Shown piece after piece: positions 16,153 to 25,118 of a stretch of 64,000 nt of DNA. Made by a program: the position numbers and the translations under genes. The notes beneath the pieces were generated by a model. The model was given only the letters and a program-made list of their open reading frames with translations. It was not told the DNA's origin and searched no databases. This DNA is from Schlegelella_A sp965246805 (GTDB taxonomy: Bacteria > Pseudomonadota > Gammaproteobacteria > Burkholderiales > Burkholderiaceae_C): the NCBI GenBank assembly GCA_965246805.1, contig CBDFFO010000006.1, positions 620,001 to 684,000 on the forward strand. The letters run 5' to 3'. Within the stretch, counting starts at the first letter, position 1. Every line of letters starts with the position of its first letter.

Positions 16153-16280
16153 ACGGAGACAGCTCGGCGAGTGGTGGGCCACTCCGTGCCCACGACTCGT
16201 GCGCGCAGCACATACCCAGGAGTGGTCGTGTCCAGAGCCGCCGCTTTTTGAGGAGGCTGCTCCCTACAATCCTCGCTCCC

Positions 16281-17204
16281 ATGCCCGCCATCTCGTTCCA
16301 GCACGTCGCCAAGGCCTACACCTCCGCCCGCGGCACCACGCAAGCGCTCGACGATGTGAGCTTCGACATCGAGCCCGGCGAGTTCTTCGGCCTGCTGGGC
16401 CCTAACGGCGCCGGCAAGACGACGCTGATCTCCATCCTTGCCGGCCTGGCGCGTGCCACCAGCGGCTGCATCACCGTGCTGGGGCACGACGTCGTCACCG
16501 ACTACCCGGCCGCCCGGCTCTCGCTCGGCATCGTGCCGCAGGAACTGGTGTTCGACCCCTTCTTCAGCGTGCGCGAGGCACTGCGCATCCAGAGCGGCTA
16601 CTTCGGCGTGACGAAGAACGACGACTGGATCGACGAGCTCCTGCTGAACCTCGGTCTCGCCGACAAGGCCGACTCGAACATGCGGCAGCTCTCGGGCGGC
16701 ATGAAGCGCCGCGTGCTGGTGGCGCAGGCCCTGGTGCATAGACCGCCGGTGATCGTGCTCGACGAACCCACCGCGGGCGTCGACGTCGAGTTGCGGCAGA
16801 CGCTTTGGCAGTTCGTCGCGCGCCTCAACAAGGGAGGCCACACGGTGTTGCTCACCACGCATTACCTCGAGGAAGCCGAAGCGCTTTGCCACCGCATCGC
16901 GATGTTGAAGCAGGGCCGCATCGTCGCCCTCGACAGCACGAGCGCGCTGCTGGCCGGCACCGCGAGCACCATGCTGCGCTTCAAGCTCGACAAGCCACTG
17001 CCTGCGAGTCTGATGCCGCAAGCGCGCGTCACCGGGCGCATCGTGCAGTTGAAGGCGCACGACGCGCGGGAGGTCGAATCGCTCCTGGCGACCCTGCATG
17101 CCAACGGCTGCGAACCGGAAGACCTCGAGATCGGTCGCGCCGACCTCGAAGACGTGTTCCTCGAGATCATGCAAGGCGAACCGAAACAGCGGGCGGCCGC
17201 ATGA
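16281..17204 (+). CDS. ABC-2 type exporter, ATP-binding protein
   Basis: This 307-residue ATPase has Walker A GPNGAGKTT at about residue 41, signature LSGGMKRR, Walker B VIVLDEPTAGVD and the switch histidine in LLTTHYLEEAE. The C-terminal extension, about 75 residues, ends LEDVFLEIM, as in YadG/NodI-like ATPases. It overlaps the permease gene (ATGA) and clearly works with it to export an unknown substrate across the inner membrane. The ATG at 16281 is the family start. Confidence 0.95.
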   Translation: MPAISFQHVAKAYTSARGTTQALDDVSFDIEPGEFFGLLGPNGAGKTTLISILAGLARATSGCITVLGHDVVTDYPAARLSLGIVPQELVFDPFFSVREALRIQSGYFGVTKNDDWIDELLLNLGLADKADSNMRQLSGGMKRRVLVAQALVHRPPVIVLDEPTAGVDVELRQTLWQFVARLNKGGHTVLLTTHYLEEAEALCHRIAMLKQGRIVALDSTSALLAGTASTMLRFKLDKPLPASLMPQARVTGRIVQLKAHDAREVESLLATLHANGCEPEDLEIGRADLEDVFLEIMQGEPKQRAAA

Positions 17205-18064
17205 GCGCGAACGTCGCCTCGCCGGCGGTCGACCGGAAAGCGGCCTTGACCACCGCGGCGTCGTCCGTCAACCCGTCGATGTCGGTCGCGCCGCGTCGCA
17301 CGCACCTGTTCTCCGGCACCGGCACCTTGCTCTACAAGGAAGTGCTGCGCTTCTGGAAGGTGAGCTTTCAGACCGTCGCCGCGCCGGTTCTGACGGCGGT
17401 GCTCTACCTATTGATCTTCGGCCACGTGCTCGAAGGGCATGTGAAGGTGTTCGAGACCGTCGGCTACACGAGCTTCCTGATCCCCGGCCTGGTGATGATG
17501 AGCGTGCTGCAGAACGCGTTCGCGAACAGCAGTTCCTCGTTGATCCAAAGCAAGATAACCGGCAACCTGGTGTTCCTGCTGGTCGCGCCGCTCTCGCACT
17601 GGGCCTGGTTCACGGCCTACGTGGGTGCGTCGCTGGTGCGCGGCGTCGCGGTCGGCACTGGCGTGATGGTCGTGACCATCTGGTTCGCGCCGTTGCACAT
17701 GGCCAATGCGTTGTGGGTGCTGGTGTTCACGGTCGCAGGCGCCGTGTTGATGGGTGCGCTCGGCTTGGTCGCGGGCCTTTGGGCCGAGAAGTTCGATCAG
17801 ATCGCCGCGTTCCAGAACTTCATCATCATGCCGATGACGTTCCTGTCGGGCGTGTTCTATTCGGTCCAGTCGCTGCCGCCGTTCTGGCAGGCCGTGAGCC
17901 ACCTCAACCCGTTCTTCTACATGATCGACGGCTTTCGCCACGGTTTCTTCGGCGTGAGCGACGTGTCGCCGTGGCTGAGCCTCGCGGTGGTGGGCACGAG
18001 CCTCCTCGTGGCGTGCGGGCTCTGCCTCCATTTGCTGAAGATCGGCTACAAGATCCGGCACTGA
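17201..18064 (+). CDS. ABC-2 type exporter, permease
   Basis: The 287-residue protein has an N-terminal cytoplasmic tail of about 45 residues, the typical TLLYKEVLRFWKVSFQTVAAPVL entry and six membrane segments of the ABC-2 (YadH/NodJ-like) fold. The conserved late motif MPMTFLSGVFYSVQSLPPFW is followed by HLNPFFYMIDGFRHGFFG. The start at 17201 overlaps the ATPase stop. Together the two genes form a complete exporter with unknown cargo. Confidence 0.94.
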   Translation: MSANVASPAVDRKAALTTAASSVNPSMSVAPRRTHLFSGTGTLLYKEVLRFWKVSFQTVAAPVLTAVLYLLIFGHVLEGHVKVFETVGYTSFLIPGLVMMSVLQNAFANSSSSLIQSKITGNLVFLLVAPLSHWAWFTAYVGASLVRGVAVGTGVMVVTIWFAPLHMANALWVLVFTVAGAVLMGALGLVAGLWAEKFDQIAAFQNFIIMPMTFLSGVFYSVQSLPPFWQAVSHLNPFFYMIDGFRHGFFGVSDVSPWLSLAVVGTSLLVACGLCLHLLKIGYKIRH

Positions 18065-18072
18065 GCGTTGAT

Positions 18073-18495
18073 TCAGGGGCCCGGCACCGCGGCGAACGGG
18101 TTGATGACGCGTGCGCCGCAACCCGCGAAGTCGTCGACATTGCGCGTCACTACCACGAAGCCTTGTACGAGTGCAGTCGCGGCGATCATCGCGTCGCGAT
18201 CGGGTCTCGAATTCGGTACGAGAAGCGTCGCGCACCGCACGGCCGTGGTCGAATCGAACGGGACGATGCGGTTGGTGAACGCCGTCAGCACGTGGTTGGT
18301 GAGCCAGGCGCGAAGCGCTTTGCCTTGACGGTTGTCGCGACGTTCGACCAGCAACACGCCCTTTTCCAGTTCCAGCAGCGTGATGGCCGAGATGTAGAGC
18401 ACGCTTGCCGACAACCGGGATACCCAGTGGCGGACGTGGCGGTCGGCGCTCGTCTTGCGGAGCTCAGAAACCACGTTGGTGTCGAGCAGGTACAT
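18073..18495 (-). CDS. vapC: VapC-type PIN-domain toxin (ribonuclease)
   Basis: This 140-residue PIN-domain nuclease of a type II toxin-antitoxin pair would cut RNA, typically tRNA. The acidic active-site residues are present: D in YLLDTNVVSEL (residue 5), E in ITLLELEKG, D in RPDRDAMIAATAL and D in RNVDDFAGCG. It ends with the typical RVINPF. The start overlaps the antitoxin stop (TGATG), the usual antitoxin-first order. Its mRNA target is unknown. Confidence 0.9.
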   Translation of the reverse strand: MYLLDTNVVSELRKTSADRHVRHWVSRLSASVLYISAITLLELEKGVLLVERRDNRQGKALRAWLTNHVLTAFTNRIVPFDSTTAVRCATLLVPNSRPDRDAMIAATALVQGFVVVTRNVDDFAGCGARVINPFAAVPGP

Positions 18496-18758
18496 CAGTC
18501 GAGTTCCGGGAGCCGGAAATCAACCTGCAGCGGCTGGGGGTCGAATTCGATGTCATCGCCCTTCGGCATCACCAGCATGTCGGCGAGCGAACGACCGGGT
18601 TCACTCAGATGCTCGTAATCCTCGATCGTCAGCAGCGCGTACGCGGGCCGGCCGCGATCGGTGATGAAAACTGGGCCGTGTGAGGCAGCCTTCTTGGCCG
18701 CACTGACATCGCGGGTGAATTCCCGACTCGAAAACATCTTGCCCACGATCGCCTCCAT
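18495..18758 (-). CDS. Phd/YefM-type antitoxin of the PIN toxin
   Basis: The 87-residue antitoxin has the Phd/YefM DNA-binding N-terminus (FSSREFTRDVSAAKKAASHGPVFITDRGRPAYALLTIEDYEHL) and an acidic/proline C-terminal tail (GDDIEFDPQPLQVDFRLPELD) that should wrap the toxin. It precedes vapC with a one-base overlap. Such proteins bind and neutralise the toxin and repress their own operon. The upstream region (18759-18862) would hold the operator. Confidence 0.9.
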   Translation of the reverse strand: MEAIVGKMFSSREFTRDVSAAKKAASHGPVFITDRGRPAYALLTIEDYEHLSEPGRSLADMLVMPKGDDIEFDPQPLQVDFRLPELD

Positions 18759-18871
18759 GTCGATGCTTGTGTGTTACAACAATTCGTTCTCTTGGCGGCG
18801 TTCTGTCCAGAGGACCCCGCGCCTTGCCATGAAGGTTCCAAAGCCGGCGCGCCGCCGCTAAAATGCGCCGC

Positions 18872-19150
18872 ATGGCCGAACCGACCCCCGCCGACGTCGA
18901 GCGCTTTATCGCCTCCGGGCTTCAGTGCGAGCACGTCCAGGTCGAAGGCGACGGCCGGCATTTTTTCGCGACCGTCGTGTCGATCGAATTCGAAGGCACG
19001 AGCCGCATCGCACGCCACCAGCGGGTGTACCACGCGCTCGGTGACCGCATGCGCGAGCAGATCCACGCGCTCTCGATGAAGACGCTGACGCCGTCGGAAT
19101 GGAAGCTGGCCTCGGCCGACGCCGCGCCCGCCCCGCACCACCACCACTGA
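18872..19150 (+). CDS. ibaG: BolA family protein IbaG
   Basis: This 92-residue BolA-fold protein is of the IbaG/YrbA type: ADVERFIASGLQCEHVQVEGDGRHFFATVVS, RHQRVYHALGDRM and IHALSMKTLTPSEW. The conserved histidines and the cysteine in LQCEHV suit the [2Fe-2S]-glutaredoxin partner role. The ATG at 18872 is preferred to that at 18863 by family comparison. ibaG directly upstream of murA is the standard proteobacterial order. The C-terminal tail ends in four consecutive histidines. Confidence 0.94.
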   Translation: MAEPTPADVERFIASGLQCEHVQVEGDGRHFFATVVSIEFEGTSRIARHQRVYHALGDRMREQIHALSMKTLTPSEWKLASADAAPAPHHHH

Positions 19151-19313
19151 TCGTTCGGCCGGGCACTGACCGCGGCTCGCAAAGCTCGGTCGGCCCGCGC
19201 CGTCTTCCGTTGCAGAGCCCGGCCCTCGAGACCCGCCGCCCCCGACGCCGCATCCAGACCGACACCGCACCCACCGCTTGGTCACCACAAGCCCCGCACG
19301 AGATCGACATTTA

Positions 19314-20567
19314 ATGGACAAACTCCGCATCCACGGCGGCCGCTGGCTGAACGGCGAGGTCGTCATCTCTGGCGCGAAGAACGCCGCGCTGCCCGAGCTC
19401 TGCGCCGCGTTGCTCACGCCCGAACGCGTGACGCTCGCCAATTTGCCGAAGCTGCAAGACGTCGAGACGATGCTGAAGCTGTTGCGGGTGATGGGCCTCG
19501 TCACGACCCAAGACGCCGACGGCGCGCTGACCCTGTGCGCGAACGACATCACCACGCTAGAAGCGCCGTACGAACTCGTGAAGACGATGCGCGCCTCGAT
19601 CCTCGTGCTCGGGCCGCTGCTCGCGCGCTTCGGCGAAGCGAAGGTCTCGCTGCCGGGCGGCTGCGCGATCGGCACGCGGCCGGTCGATCAGCACATCAAG
19701 GGTTTGCAGGCGATGGGCGCCGAGATCACGGTCGAGCACGGCTACATCGTCGCGAAGGCGACGCGTCTGAAGGGCGCGCGCATCACGACCGACATGGTGA
19801 CCGTGACCGGCACCGAGAACCTGTTGATGGCCGCGACGCTCGCCGACGGCGACACAGTGCTCGAAAATGCCGCGCAGGAGCCCGAGATTCCCGATCTCGC
19901 CGAGATGCTGATCGCGATGGGCGCGCGCATCGAGGGCCACGGCACGAGCCGCATCCGCATCGAGGGCGTGCGGTCGCTCGGTGGCGTAACCCACCGCGTG
20001 GTGCCCGATCGCATCGAGGCGGGCACCTTCCTGTGCGCGGTGGCCGCCGCGGGTGGCGACGCGGTGCTGCGGCAGGCCCGCGCCGACCATCTCGGCGCCG
20101 TGATCGACAAGCTGCGCGAGGCCGGCGCCACCATCGACGCCGACGACGACTGGATCCGCGTCCGCAGCGACGGCCGGCTGCGCGCGGTCGGCTTTCGCAC
20201 CAGTGAGTACCCCGCCTACCCCACCGACATGCAGGCCCAGCTGATGGCGCTCGACTGCGTCGGCGAAGGTTCTGCGACCATCACCGAGACCATCTTCGAC
20301 AGCCGCTTCAACCATGTCAACGAGTTGATGCGCCTCGGCGCGAAGATCGAGGTCGACGGGCGCGTGGCGATCGTGCAAGGTGTTCCCAAGCTGTCGGGCG
20401 CGACCGTGATGGCGACCGACCTGCGGGCCTCGGCAGGCCTCGTCATCGCGGGCTTGGTCGCGGAGGGCGAGACCATCGTCGACCGGATCTACCACCTCGA
20501 CCGCGGCTACGACCGGATGGAAGTGAAGCTGCGCGAACTCGGCGCGGCGATCGAACGATTCCGATGA
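19314..20567 (+). CDS. murA: UDP-N-acetylglucosamine 1-carboxyvinyltransferase
   Basis: This 417-residue enzyme carries out the first committed step of peptidoglycan synthesis: transfer of enolpyruvate from PEP to UDP-GlcNAc. Seen: the N-terminal SGAKNAALPELCAALL, PYELVKTMRAS, the catalytic loop LPGGCAIGTRPVD (cysteine at about residue 116, the fosfomycin target), and DLRASAGLVIAGLVAEG.T.V..IYHLDRGY. Length fits the family. The ATG at 19314 is the conserved start. It leads the his operon, as in related genomes. Confidence 0.97.
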   Translation: MDKLRIHGGRWLNGEVVISGAKNAALPELCAALLTPERVTLANLPKLQDVETMLKLLRVMGLVTTQDADGALTLCANDITTLEAPYELVKTMRASILVLGPLLARFGEAKVSLPGGCAIGTRPVDQHIKGLQAMGAEITVEHGYIVAKATRLKGARITTDMVTVTGTENLLMAATLADGDTVLENAAQEPEIPDLAEMLIAMGARIEGHGTSRIRIEGVRSLGGVTHRVVPDRIEAGTFLCAVAAAGGDAVLRQARADHLGAVIDKLREAGATIDADDDWIRVRSDGRLRAVGFRTSEYPAYPTDMQAQLMALDCVGEGSATITETIFDSRFNHVNELMRLGAKIEVDGRVAIVQGVPKLSGATVMATDLRASAGLVIAGLVAEGETIVDRIYHLDRGYDRMEVKLRELGAAIERFR

Positions 20568-20601
20568 GCCCCGACCCCCGACGCGCGAGGGCGACGCGGC
20601 C

Positions 20602-21255
20602 GTGATCACCTTCGCACTCTCGAAGGGCCGCATCTTCGACGAGGCGCTGCCGTTGTTGCGCAGCGCCGGGATCGAGCTCGCCGCCGAAAGCGAAGGCGGC
20701 CGCGAGTTGATCGTCGCGACCAGCCGCCCCGACGTGCGCATCGTGCTCGTGCGCGCGAGCGACGTGCCGACCTACGTGCAGTACGGCGGCGCCGATCTCG
20801 GCATCGTCGGCCGCGACACCTTGCTCGAACACGGCGGCGAAGGGCTCTACCAGCCGCTCGATCTGCAGATCGCGCAATGCCGCATGAGCGTTGCGGCGCG
20901 GGCCGATTTCGATTACGCGAGCGCCGTGAAGCAAGGCTCGCGCATCCGCGTGGCGACCAAGTTCACGCGCGTGGCGCGGGATCACTTCGCCGACAAGGGC
21001 GTGCACGTCGATCTGATCAAGCTCTACGGTTCGATGGAACTCGCGCCGCTCACCGGCCTGGCCGACGCGATCGTCGACCTGGTCGCGTCGGGCAACACCT
21101 TGCGGGCCAACGGGCTGGTCGAGGTCGAGAGGATCATGCCGATTTCGGCGCGGCTGGTCGTCAACAAGGCGGCGCTGAAATTGAACCGCGTGGCGATCCG
21201 GGCGCTGATCGACGGCATCGCCGCGGCGCAGCCGCAGGCCGTGGGGGACTCGTGA
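20602..21255 (+). CDS. hisG: ATP phosphoribosyltransferase, short form
   Basis: This 217-residue enzyme of histidine step 1 joins ATP and PRPP. Seen: ALSKGRIFDEALPLL, VLVRASDVPTYVQYGGADLGIVG, and the PRPP loop ITGLADAIVDLVASGNTL-like segment (LTGLADAIVDLVASGNTL). The length shows the short HisG form, which lacks the regulatory domain and needs HisZ. No hisZ is in the window. The start is GTG (20602). Confidence 0.97.
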   Translation: MITFALSKGRIFDEALPLLRSAGIELAAESEGGRELIVATSRPDVRIVLVRASDVPTYVQYGGADLGIVGRDTLLEHGGEGLYQPLDLQIAQCRMSVAARADFDYASAVKQGSRIRVATKFTRVARDHFADKGVHVDLIKLYGSMELAPLTGLADAIVDLVASGNTLRANGLVEVERIMPISARLVVNKAALKLNRVAIRALIDGIAAAQPQAVGDS

Positions 21256-21294
21256 CGTGATCGCGATGCGCCTCGATCGAGCCGGGTCTTCGCG

Positions 21295-22680
21295 ATGACG
21301 CTCGCGCTGCGCCAGCTCCGCACGGCCGACGCCGACTTCAACGCGGCGCTCGAACGCGTACTGCATCACTCGGCCGCTGCCGATGCGGCGATCGAAGCGA
21401 GCGTCACCGCGATCCTCGGCGACGTGCTGGCGCGAGGCGACGCCGCGGTGCTCGCGTACACGAAACGCTTCGACGGCATCGACGCGGCCACCGTGGCCGA
21501 GCTCGAGATCGGCCGCGACGAACTGCAGCGGTCGCTCTCGCGCATCACGCCGGCGCAACGTCGCGCGCTTGAAGACGCCGCCGCGCGCATCCGCGACTTC
21601 CACGAACGGCAGCTCGACGCCGGCGGCCGCAGTTGGCAATACCGCGATGCCGATGGCAGCCTGCTGGGCCAGAAGGTGACGCCGCTCGACCGCGTCGGCA
21701 TCTATGTGCCGGGCGGCAAGGCGGCGTATCCGTCGAGCGTGCTGATGAACGCGGTGCCGGCGAAGGTGGCCGGCGTGGGCGAGATCGTGATGGTGGTGCC
21801 GACGCCGCTCGCATCCGTGCTCACGTCGTCTTCGGCAGCCGGTGGTGCGTCGAGCGCCGGGCACGCGGAGCGCAACCCGCTGGTGCTCGCCGCGGCTGCG
21901 ATCGCCGGCGTCGATCGCGTGTTCACGATCGGCGGTGCGCAAGCCGTTGGGGCGCTGGCCTACGGCACGGCAACCATCGCGAAGGTCGACAAGATCACCG
22001 GCCCCGGCAACGCCTACGTCGCGAGCGCGAAGCGCCGCGTGTTCGGGCTGGTCGGCATCGACATGATCGCGGGGCCGAGCGAGATCCTGGTGCTCGCCGA
22101 CGGCAGCACCCCGCCCGACTGGGTCGCGATGGATCTCTTCAGCCAGGCCGAGCACGACGAGTTGGCGCAGAGCATCCTGCTCTGCCCCGATGCGGCCTAC
22201 CTCGACCGCGTGCGCGAAAGCATCGAGCGGCTGCTCCCCACGCTGTCGCGCCGAAACGTGATCCGCGCCTCGCTCGAAGGCCGCGGCGCGCTGATCCACA
22301 CGCGCTCGATGGAGGAGGCTTGCGAAATCAGCAATCGCATCGCGCCAGAGCACCTCGAAGTGAGCGCCAAGGATCCGCACCGATGGGAGCCGCTGCTGCG
22401 CCACGCGGGCGCGATCTTCCTCGGCGCCTACACGAGCGAAAGCCTCGGCGACTACTGCGCCGGCCCGAACCACGTGCTGCCCACGTCGGGCACCGCGCGT
22501 TTCTCGTCGCCGCTCGGCGTCTATGACTTCCAGAAGCGCAGCAGCCTGATCGAGGTCAGCGCGAAGGGAGCCCGCGTGCTCGGGCCCATCGCGGTCGAAC
22601 TCGCGTTCGGCGAAGGGCTGGAGGCGCACGCACTGGCAGCGCGGCTGCGGTTGCCGGGCGGCGATCCGGAGCCGACGTGA
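21295..22680 (+). CDS. hisD: Histidinol dehydrogenase
   Basis: This 461-residue zinc enzyme oxidises histidinol to histidine in two NAD-dependent steps. Family motifs: PLDRVGIYVPGGKAAYPSSVLM, TIGGAQAVGALAYGT, the signature IDMIAGPSEILVLAD, the zinc residues in FSQAEHDELAQSILL, and YTSESLGDYCAGPNHVLPT. It is about 20 residues longer than usual because of a Ser/Ala/Gly-rich loop (21819-21869). The next gene starts inside its stop codon (TGATG). Confidence 0.97.
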   Translation: MTLALRQLRTADADFNAALERVLHHSAAADAAIEASVTAILGDVLARGDAAVLAYTKRFDGIDAATVAELEIGRDELQRSLSRITPAQRRALEDAAARIRDFHERQLDAGGRSWQYRDADGSLLGQKVTPLDRVGIYVPGGKAAYPSSVLMNAVPAKVAGVGEIVMVVPTPLASVLTSSSAAGGASSAGHAERNPLVLAAAAIAGVDRVFTIGGAQAVGALAYGTATIAKVDKITGPGNAYVASAKRRVFGLVGIDMIAGPSEILVLADGSTPPDWVAMDLFSQAEHDELAQSILLCPDAAYLDRVRESIERLLPTLSRRNVIRASLEGRGALIHTRSMEEACEISNRIAPEHLEVSAKDPHRWEPLLRHAGAIFLGAYTSESLGDYCAGPNHVLPTSGTARFSSPLGVYDFQKRSSLIEVSAKGARVLGPIAVELAFGEGLEAHALAARLRLPGGDPEPT

Positions 22681-23789
22681 TGCCGCTCGTCGAACGCTTC
22701 CGCCGCGTGATCCGACAGGACGTGCAGTCGACGCACGCGTATGCCGTGCAGCCGAGCGACGGCCTCGTCAAGCTCGACGCGATGGAGAACCCATACGCAT
22801 TGCCCGGCACCTTGCAGCGCGAGCTCGGCGAGCGCCTGGGTCGGGTCGCGATCAACCGATATCCCGGTGCGCGCATCGCCGACGTGATCGAAAAGTTGTC
22901 GGCGCACATCGACTTGCCGGTGGGCTGCCGACTGATGCTCGGCAACGGCTCGGACGAGCTGATCTCGATGCTCGCGATCGCGTGCGATCGGCCGCCCGCC
23001 GCATCGACCGGTGCCCCCGCTGCCGTGCTCGCCCCGGTGCCCGGCTTCGTGATGTACGAGATGTCGGCGCGTCTTCAGGGGTTGCGCTTCGTCGGCGTGC
23101 CGCTGACCGCGAACTTCGAGCTCGACGCCGCGGCGATGCGGGCGGCGATCGAGACCGAGCGCCCGGCCATCACCTACCTCGCGTACCCGAACAACCCCAC
23201 GGCGAATCTCTTCGACAACGCCGCCGTGGACTCGGTGGTCGGCGCCGTGGCGAGGCACGACGGCCTCGTCGTCTTCGATGAAGCGTATCAACCGTTTTCG
23301 TCGACGACTTGGTTGCACCGTCTGATCGAACCGGACCACGAGCACGTGCTCGTGATGCGAACGCTCAGCAAGTTCGGTCTCGCCGGCGTGCGACTCGGCT
23401 ACCTGGTGGGCCGGTCCGACCTCATCGACGAGATCGACAAGGTGCGGCCGCCCTACAACGTGAGCGTGCTGAACGCCGAGGCGACGCTCTTCGCGCTCGA
23501 GCACGCCGACGAGTTCGCGCGCCAGGCCCAGACCTTGCGCGCCGAACGGGCACGCCTGCAGGGCCTGCTCGCCGAACTCGAACGGGTGACCGCCTATCCG
23601 AGCGAAGCCAACATGATCCTGGTGCGGGTTCCCGACGCGGCGCGTGCCTTCGACGGCATGAAAGCGCGCGGCGTGCTCGTGAAGAACGTCTCGCGGCAGC
23701 ACCCGCTGCTCGCGAACTGTCTGCGCCTCACCGTCGGCACGCCGGCCGAGAACGGCGCGATGATCGCCGCGCTCGCGGCGAGCCTGTAG
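22680..23789 (+). CDS. hisC: Histidinol-phosphate aminotransferase
   Basis: This 369-residue fold-type I PLP aminotransferase converts imidazole acetol phosphate to histidinol phosphate. Seen: LDAMENPYALP, LGNGSDELISMLAIA, YLAYPNNPTANLF, VVFDEAYQPFS and the PLP lysine in RTLSKFGLAGVRLGY. A short Ala/Pro-rich insertion precedes VLAPVPGF. The ATG at 22680 overlaps the hisD stop (TGATG); an in-frame GTG directly before is possible. Confidence 0.97.
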   Translation: MPLVERFRRVIRQDVQSTHAYAVQPSDGLVKLDAMENPYALPGTLQRELGERLGRVAINRYPGARIADVIEKLSAHIDLPVGCRLMLGNGSDELISMLAIACDRPPAASTGAPAAVLAPVPGFVMYEMSARLQGLRFVGVPLTANFELDAAAMRAAIETERPAITYLAYPNNPTANLFDNAAVDSVVGAVARHDGLVVFDEAYQPFSSTTWLHRLIEPDHEHVLVMRTLSKFGLAGVRLGYLVGRSDLIDEIDKVRPPYNVSVLNAEATLFALEHADEFARQAQTLRAERARLQGLLAELERVTAYPSEANMILVRVPDAARAFDGMKARGVLVKNVSRQHPLLANCLRLTVGTPAENGAMIAALAASL

Positions 23790-23800
23790 GCTTCAGCCCC

Positions 23801-24397
23801 ATGACCGCACCCCGCACCGCCACCGTCCAGCGCGACACCAAGGAAACGCAGATCCGCGTCGAGCTGAACCTCGACGGCACCGGCGTCTCGAAGCTCGCCA
23901 CCGGCATCGGCTTCTTCGATCACATGCTCGACCAGGTCGCGCGCCACGGGCTCATCGATCTCGACATCGATGCGAGAGGCGATCTGCACATCGACGGCCA
24001 CCACACGGTCGAAGACGTCGGCATCACGCTCGGCCTCGCGGTGGCGAAAGCTGTAGGCGACAAAAAGGGCCTGCGCCGCTACGGCCACGCGTTCGTGCCG
24101 CTCGACGAAGCGCTGTCGCGCGTGGTCATCGACTTTTCCGGCCGGCCGGGCCTTGTGATGCACGTGCCGTGGAAGGCCGGCATGATCGGCGAATTCGATT
24201 CGCAGCTTGCGTACGAATTCTTCCAAGGTTTTTCGAACCACGCGCTCGTCACGCTGCACATCGACAACCTGCGCGGCGAGAACGCCCACCACCAATGCGA
24301 GACGGTGTTCAAGGCGTTCGCGCGTGCGCTCCGGCAGGCGATCGAAATCGATCCGCGGATGGCCGGTGTGATCCCGTCGACCAAGGGCACGCTCTGA
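23801..24397 (+). CDS. hisB: Imidazoleglycerol-phosphate dehydratase
   Basis: The 198-residue enzyme is the monofunctional dehydratase without the phosphatase domain of enteric HisB. The metal-binding repeats are GFFDHMLDQVARHG, IDGHHTVEDVGI and later LHIDNLRGENAHHQCETVFKAFARAL. The ATG at 23801 is the family start, eleven bases after hisC. Histidinol-phosphate phosphatase must be supplied elsewhere. Confidence 0.97.
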   Translation: MTAPRTATVQRDTKETQIRVELNLDGTGVSKLATGIGFFDHMLDQVARHGLIDLDIDARGDLHIDGHHTVEDVGITLGLAVAKAVGDKKGLRRYGHAFVPLDEALSRVVIDFSGRPGLVMHVPWKAGMIGEFDSQLAYEFFQGFSNHALVTLHIDNLRGENAHHQCETVFKAFARALRQAIEIDPRMAGVIPSTKGTL

Positions 24398-24421
24398 CGT
24401 GAACGCCGTGAAGGGTCTGCG

Positions 24422-25108
24422 TTGAGCCGAACCGTCGCCGTCGTCGATTACGGCATGGGGAATCTGCGCTCGGTGGCGCAGGCGGTGCGTCATGTCGCGC
24501 TGCAAGAAGCCGCGTCGAACGAAGCGTTCGAGGTGATCGTCACGTCGCTGCCGGAAGACGTGATGCGGGCCGAGCGCGTCGTGCTGCCCGGCCAGGGCGC
24601 GATGCCCGACTGCATGCGCGAATTGCGCGAATCGGGCCTCGAAGCCGCCGTGCGCGAGGCGGCGGCGAGCAAGCCGCTGATGGGCGTGTGCGTCGGCATG
24701 CAGATGCTGCTCGACGAGAGCGACGAGAGCGCGACAGCCACGGCCACGCCCGGTCTGGGCGTGATCTCCGGCCGTGTCGTCCGGTTCCGGCTCGCCGATC
24801 AGCTGCAGCCCGACGGCAGCCGTTACAAGGTGCCGCAGATGGGCTGGAACGAGGTGGCGCAGCAGGCGCATGGCGGCACGGTGCATCCGCTCTGGCACGG
24901 CGTGCCCGACGGCGCCTACTTCTACTTCGTGCACAGCTTCTACGCGCAGCCCGCCGACCCGCGCCACAGCGCCGGTGTAACCGAGTACGGCAGCCGCTTT
25001 ACCTCCGCGCTGGCGCGGGATAACATTTTCGCCACCCAGTTCCATCCGGAGAAGAGCGCCGCACACGGGCTCTCGCTGTACCGAAACTTCCTGCGCTGGA
25101 CGCCGTGA
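24422..25108 (+). CDS. hisH: Imidazole glycerol phosphate synthase, glutaminase subunit
   Basis: This 228-residue class I glutamine amidotransferase supplies ammonia to HisF. Seen: VAVVDYGMGNLRSV, VLPGQGAMPDCM, the nucleophile cysteine in LMGVCVGMQMLLD, and the His/Glu of ATQFHPEKSAAHGL. The start is TTG (24422), fixed by the conserved N-terminus. Two short insertions (QEAASNEAFE and ESATATA) make it slightly longer than usual. Confidence 0.96.
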   Translation: MSRTVAVVDYGMGNLRSVAQAVRHVALQEAASNEAFEVIVTSLPEDVMRAERVVLPGQGAMPDCMRELRESGLEAAVREAAASKPLMGVCVGMQMLLDESDESATATATPGLGVISGRVVRFRLADQLQPDGSRYKVPQMGWNEVAQQAHGGTVHPLWHGVPDGAYFYFVHSFYAQPADPRHSAGVTEYGSRFTSALARDNIFATQFHPEKSAAHGLSLYRNFLRWTP

Positions 25109-25118
25109 TCGTCGAACC

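Noticed and set aside
16248..16270. TTGAGG ... TACAAT promoter-like pair before the ABC exporter
   Set aside because: Spacing is only 11 bases and the TACAAT lies about ten bases before the ATG, so it is unlikely to be a normal promoter.
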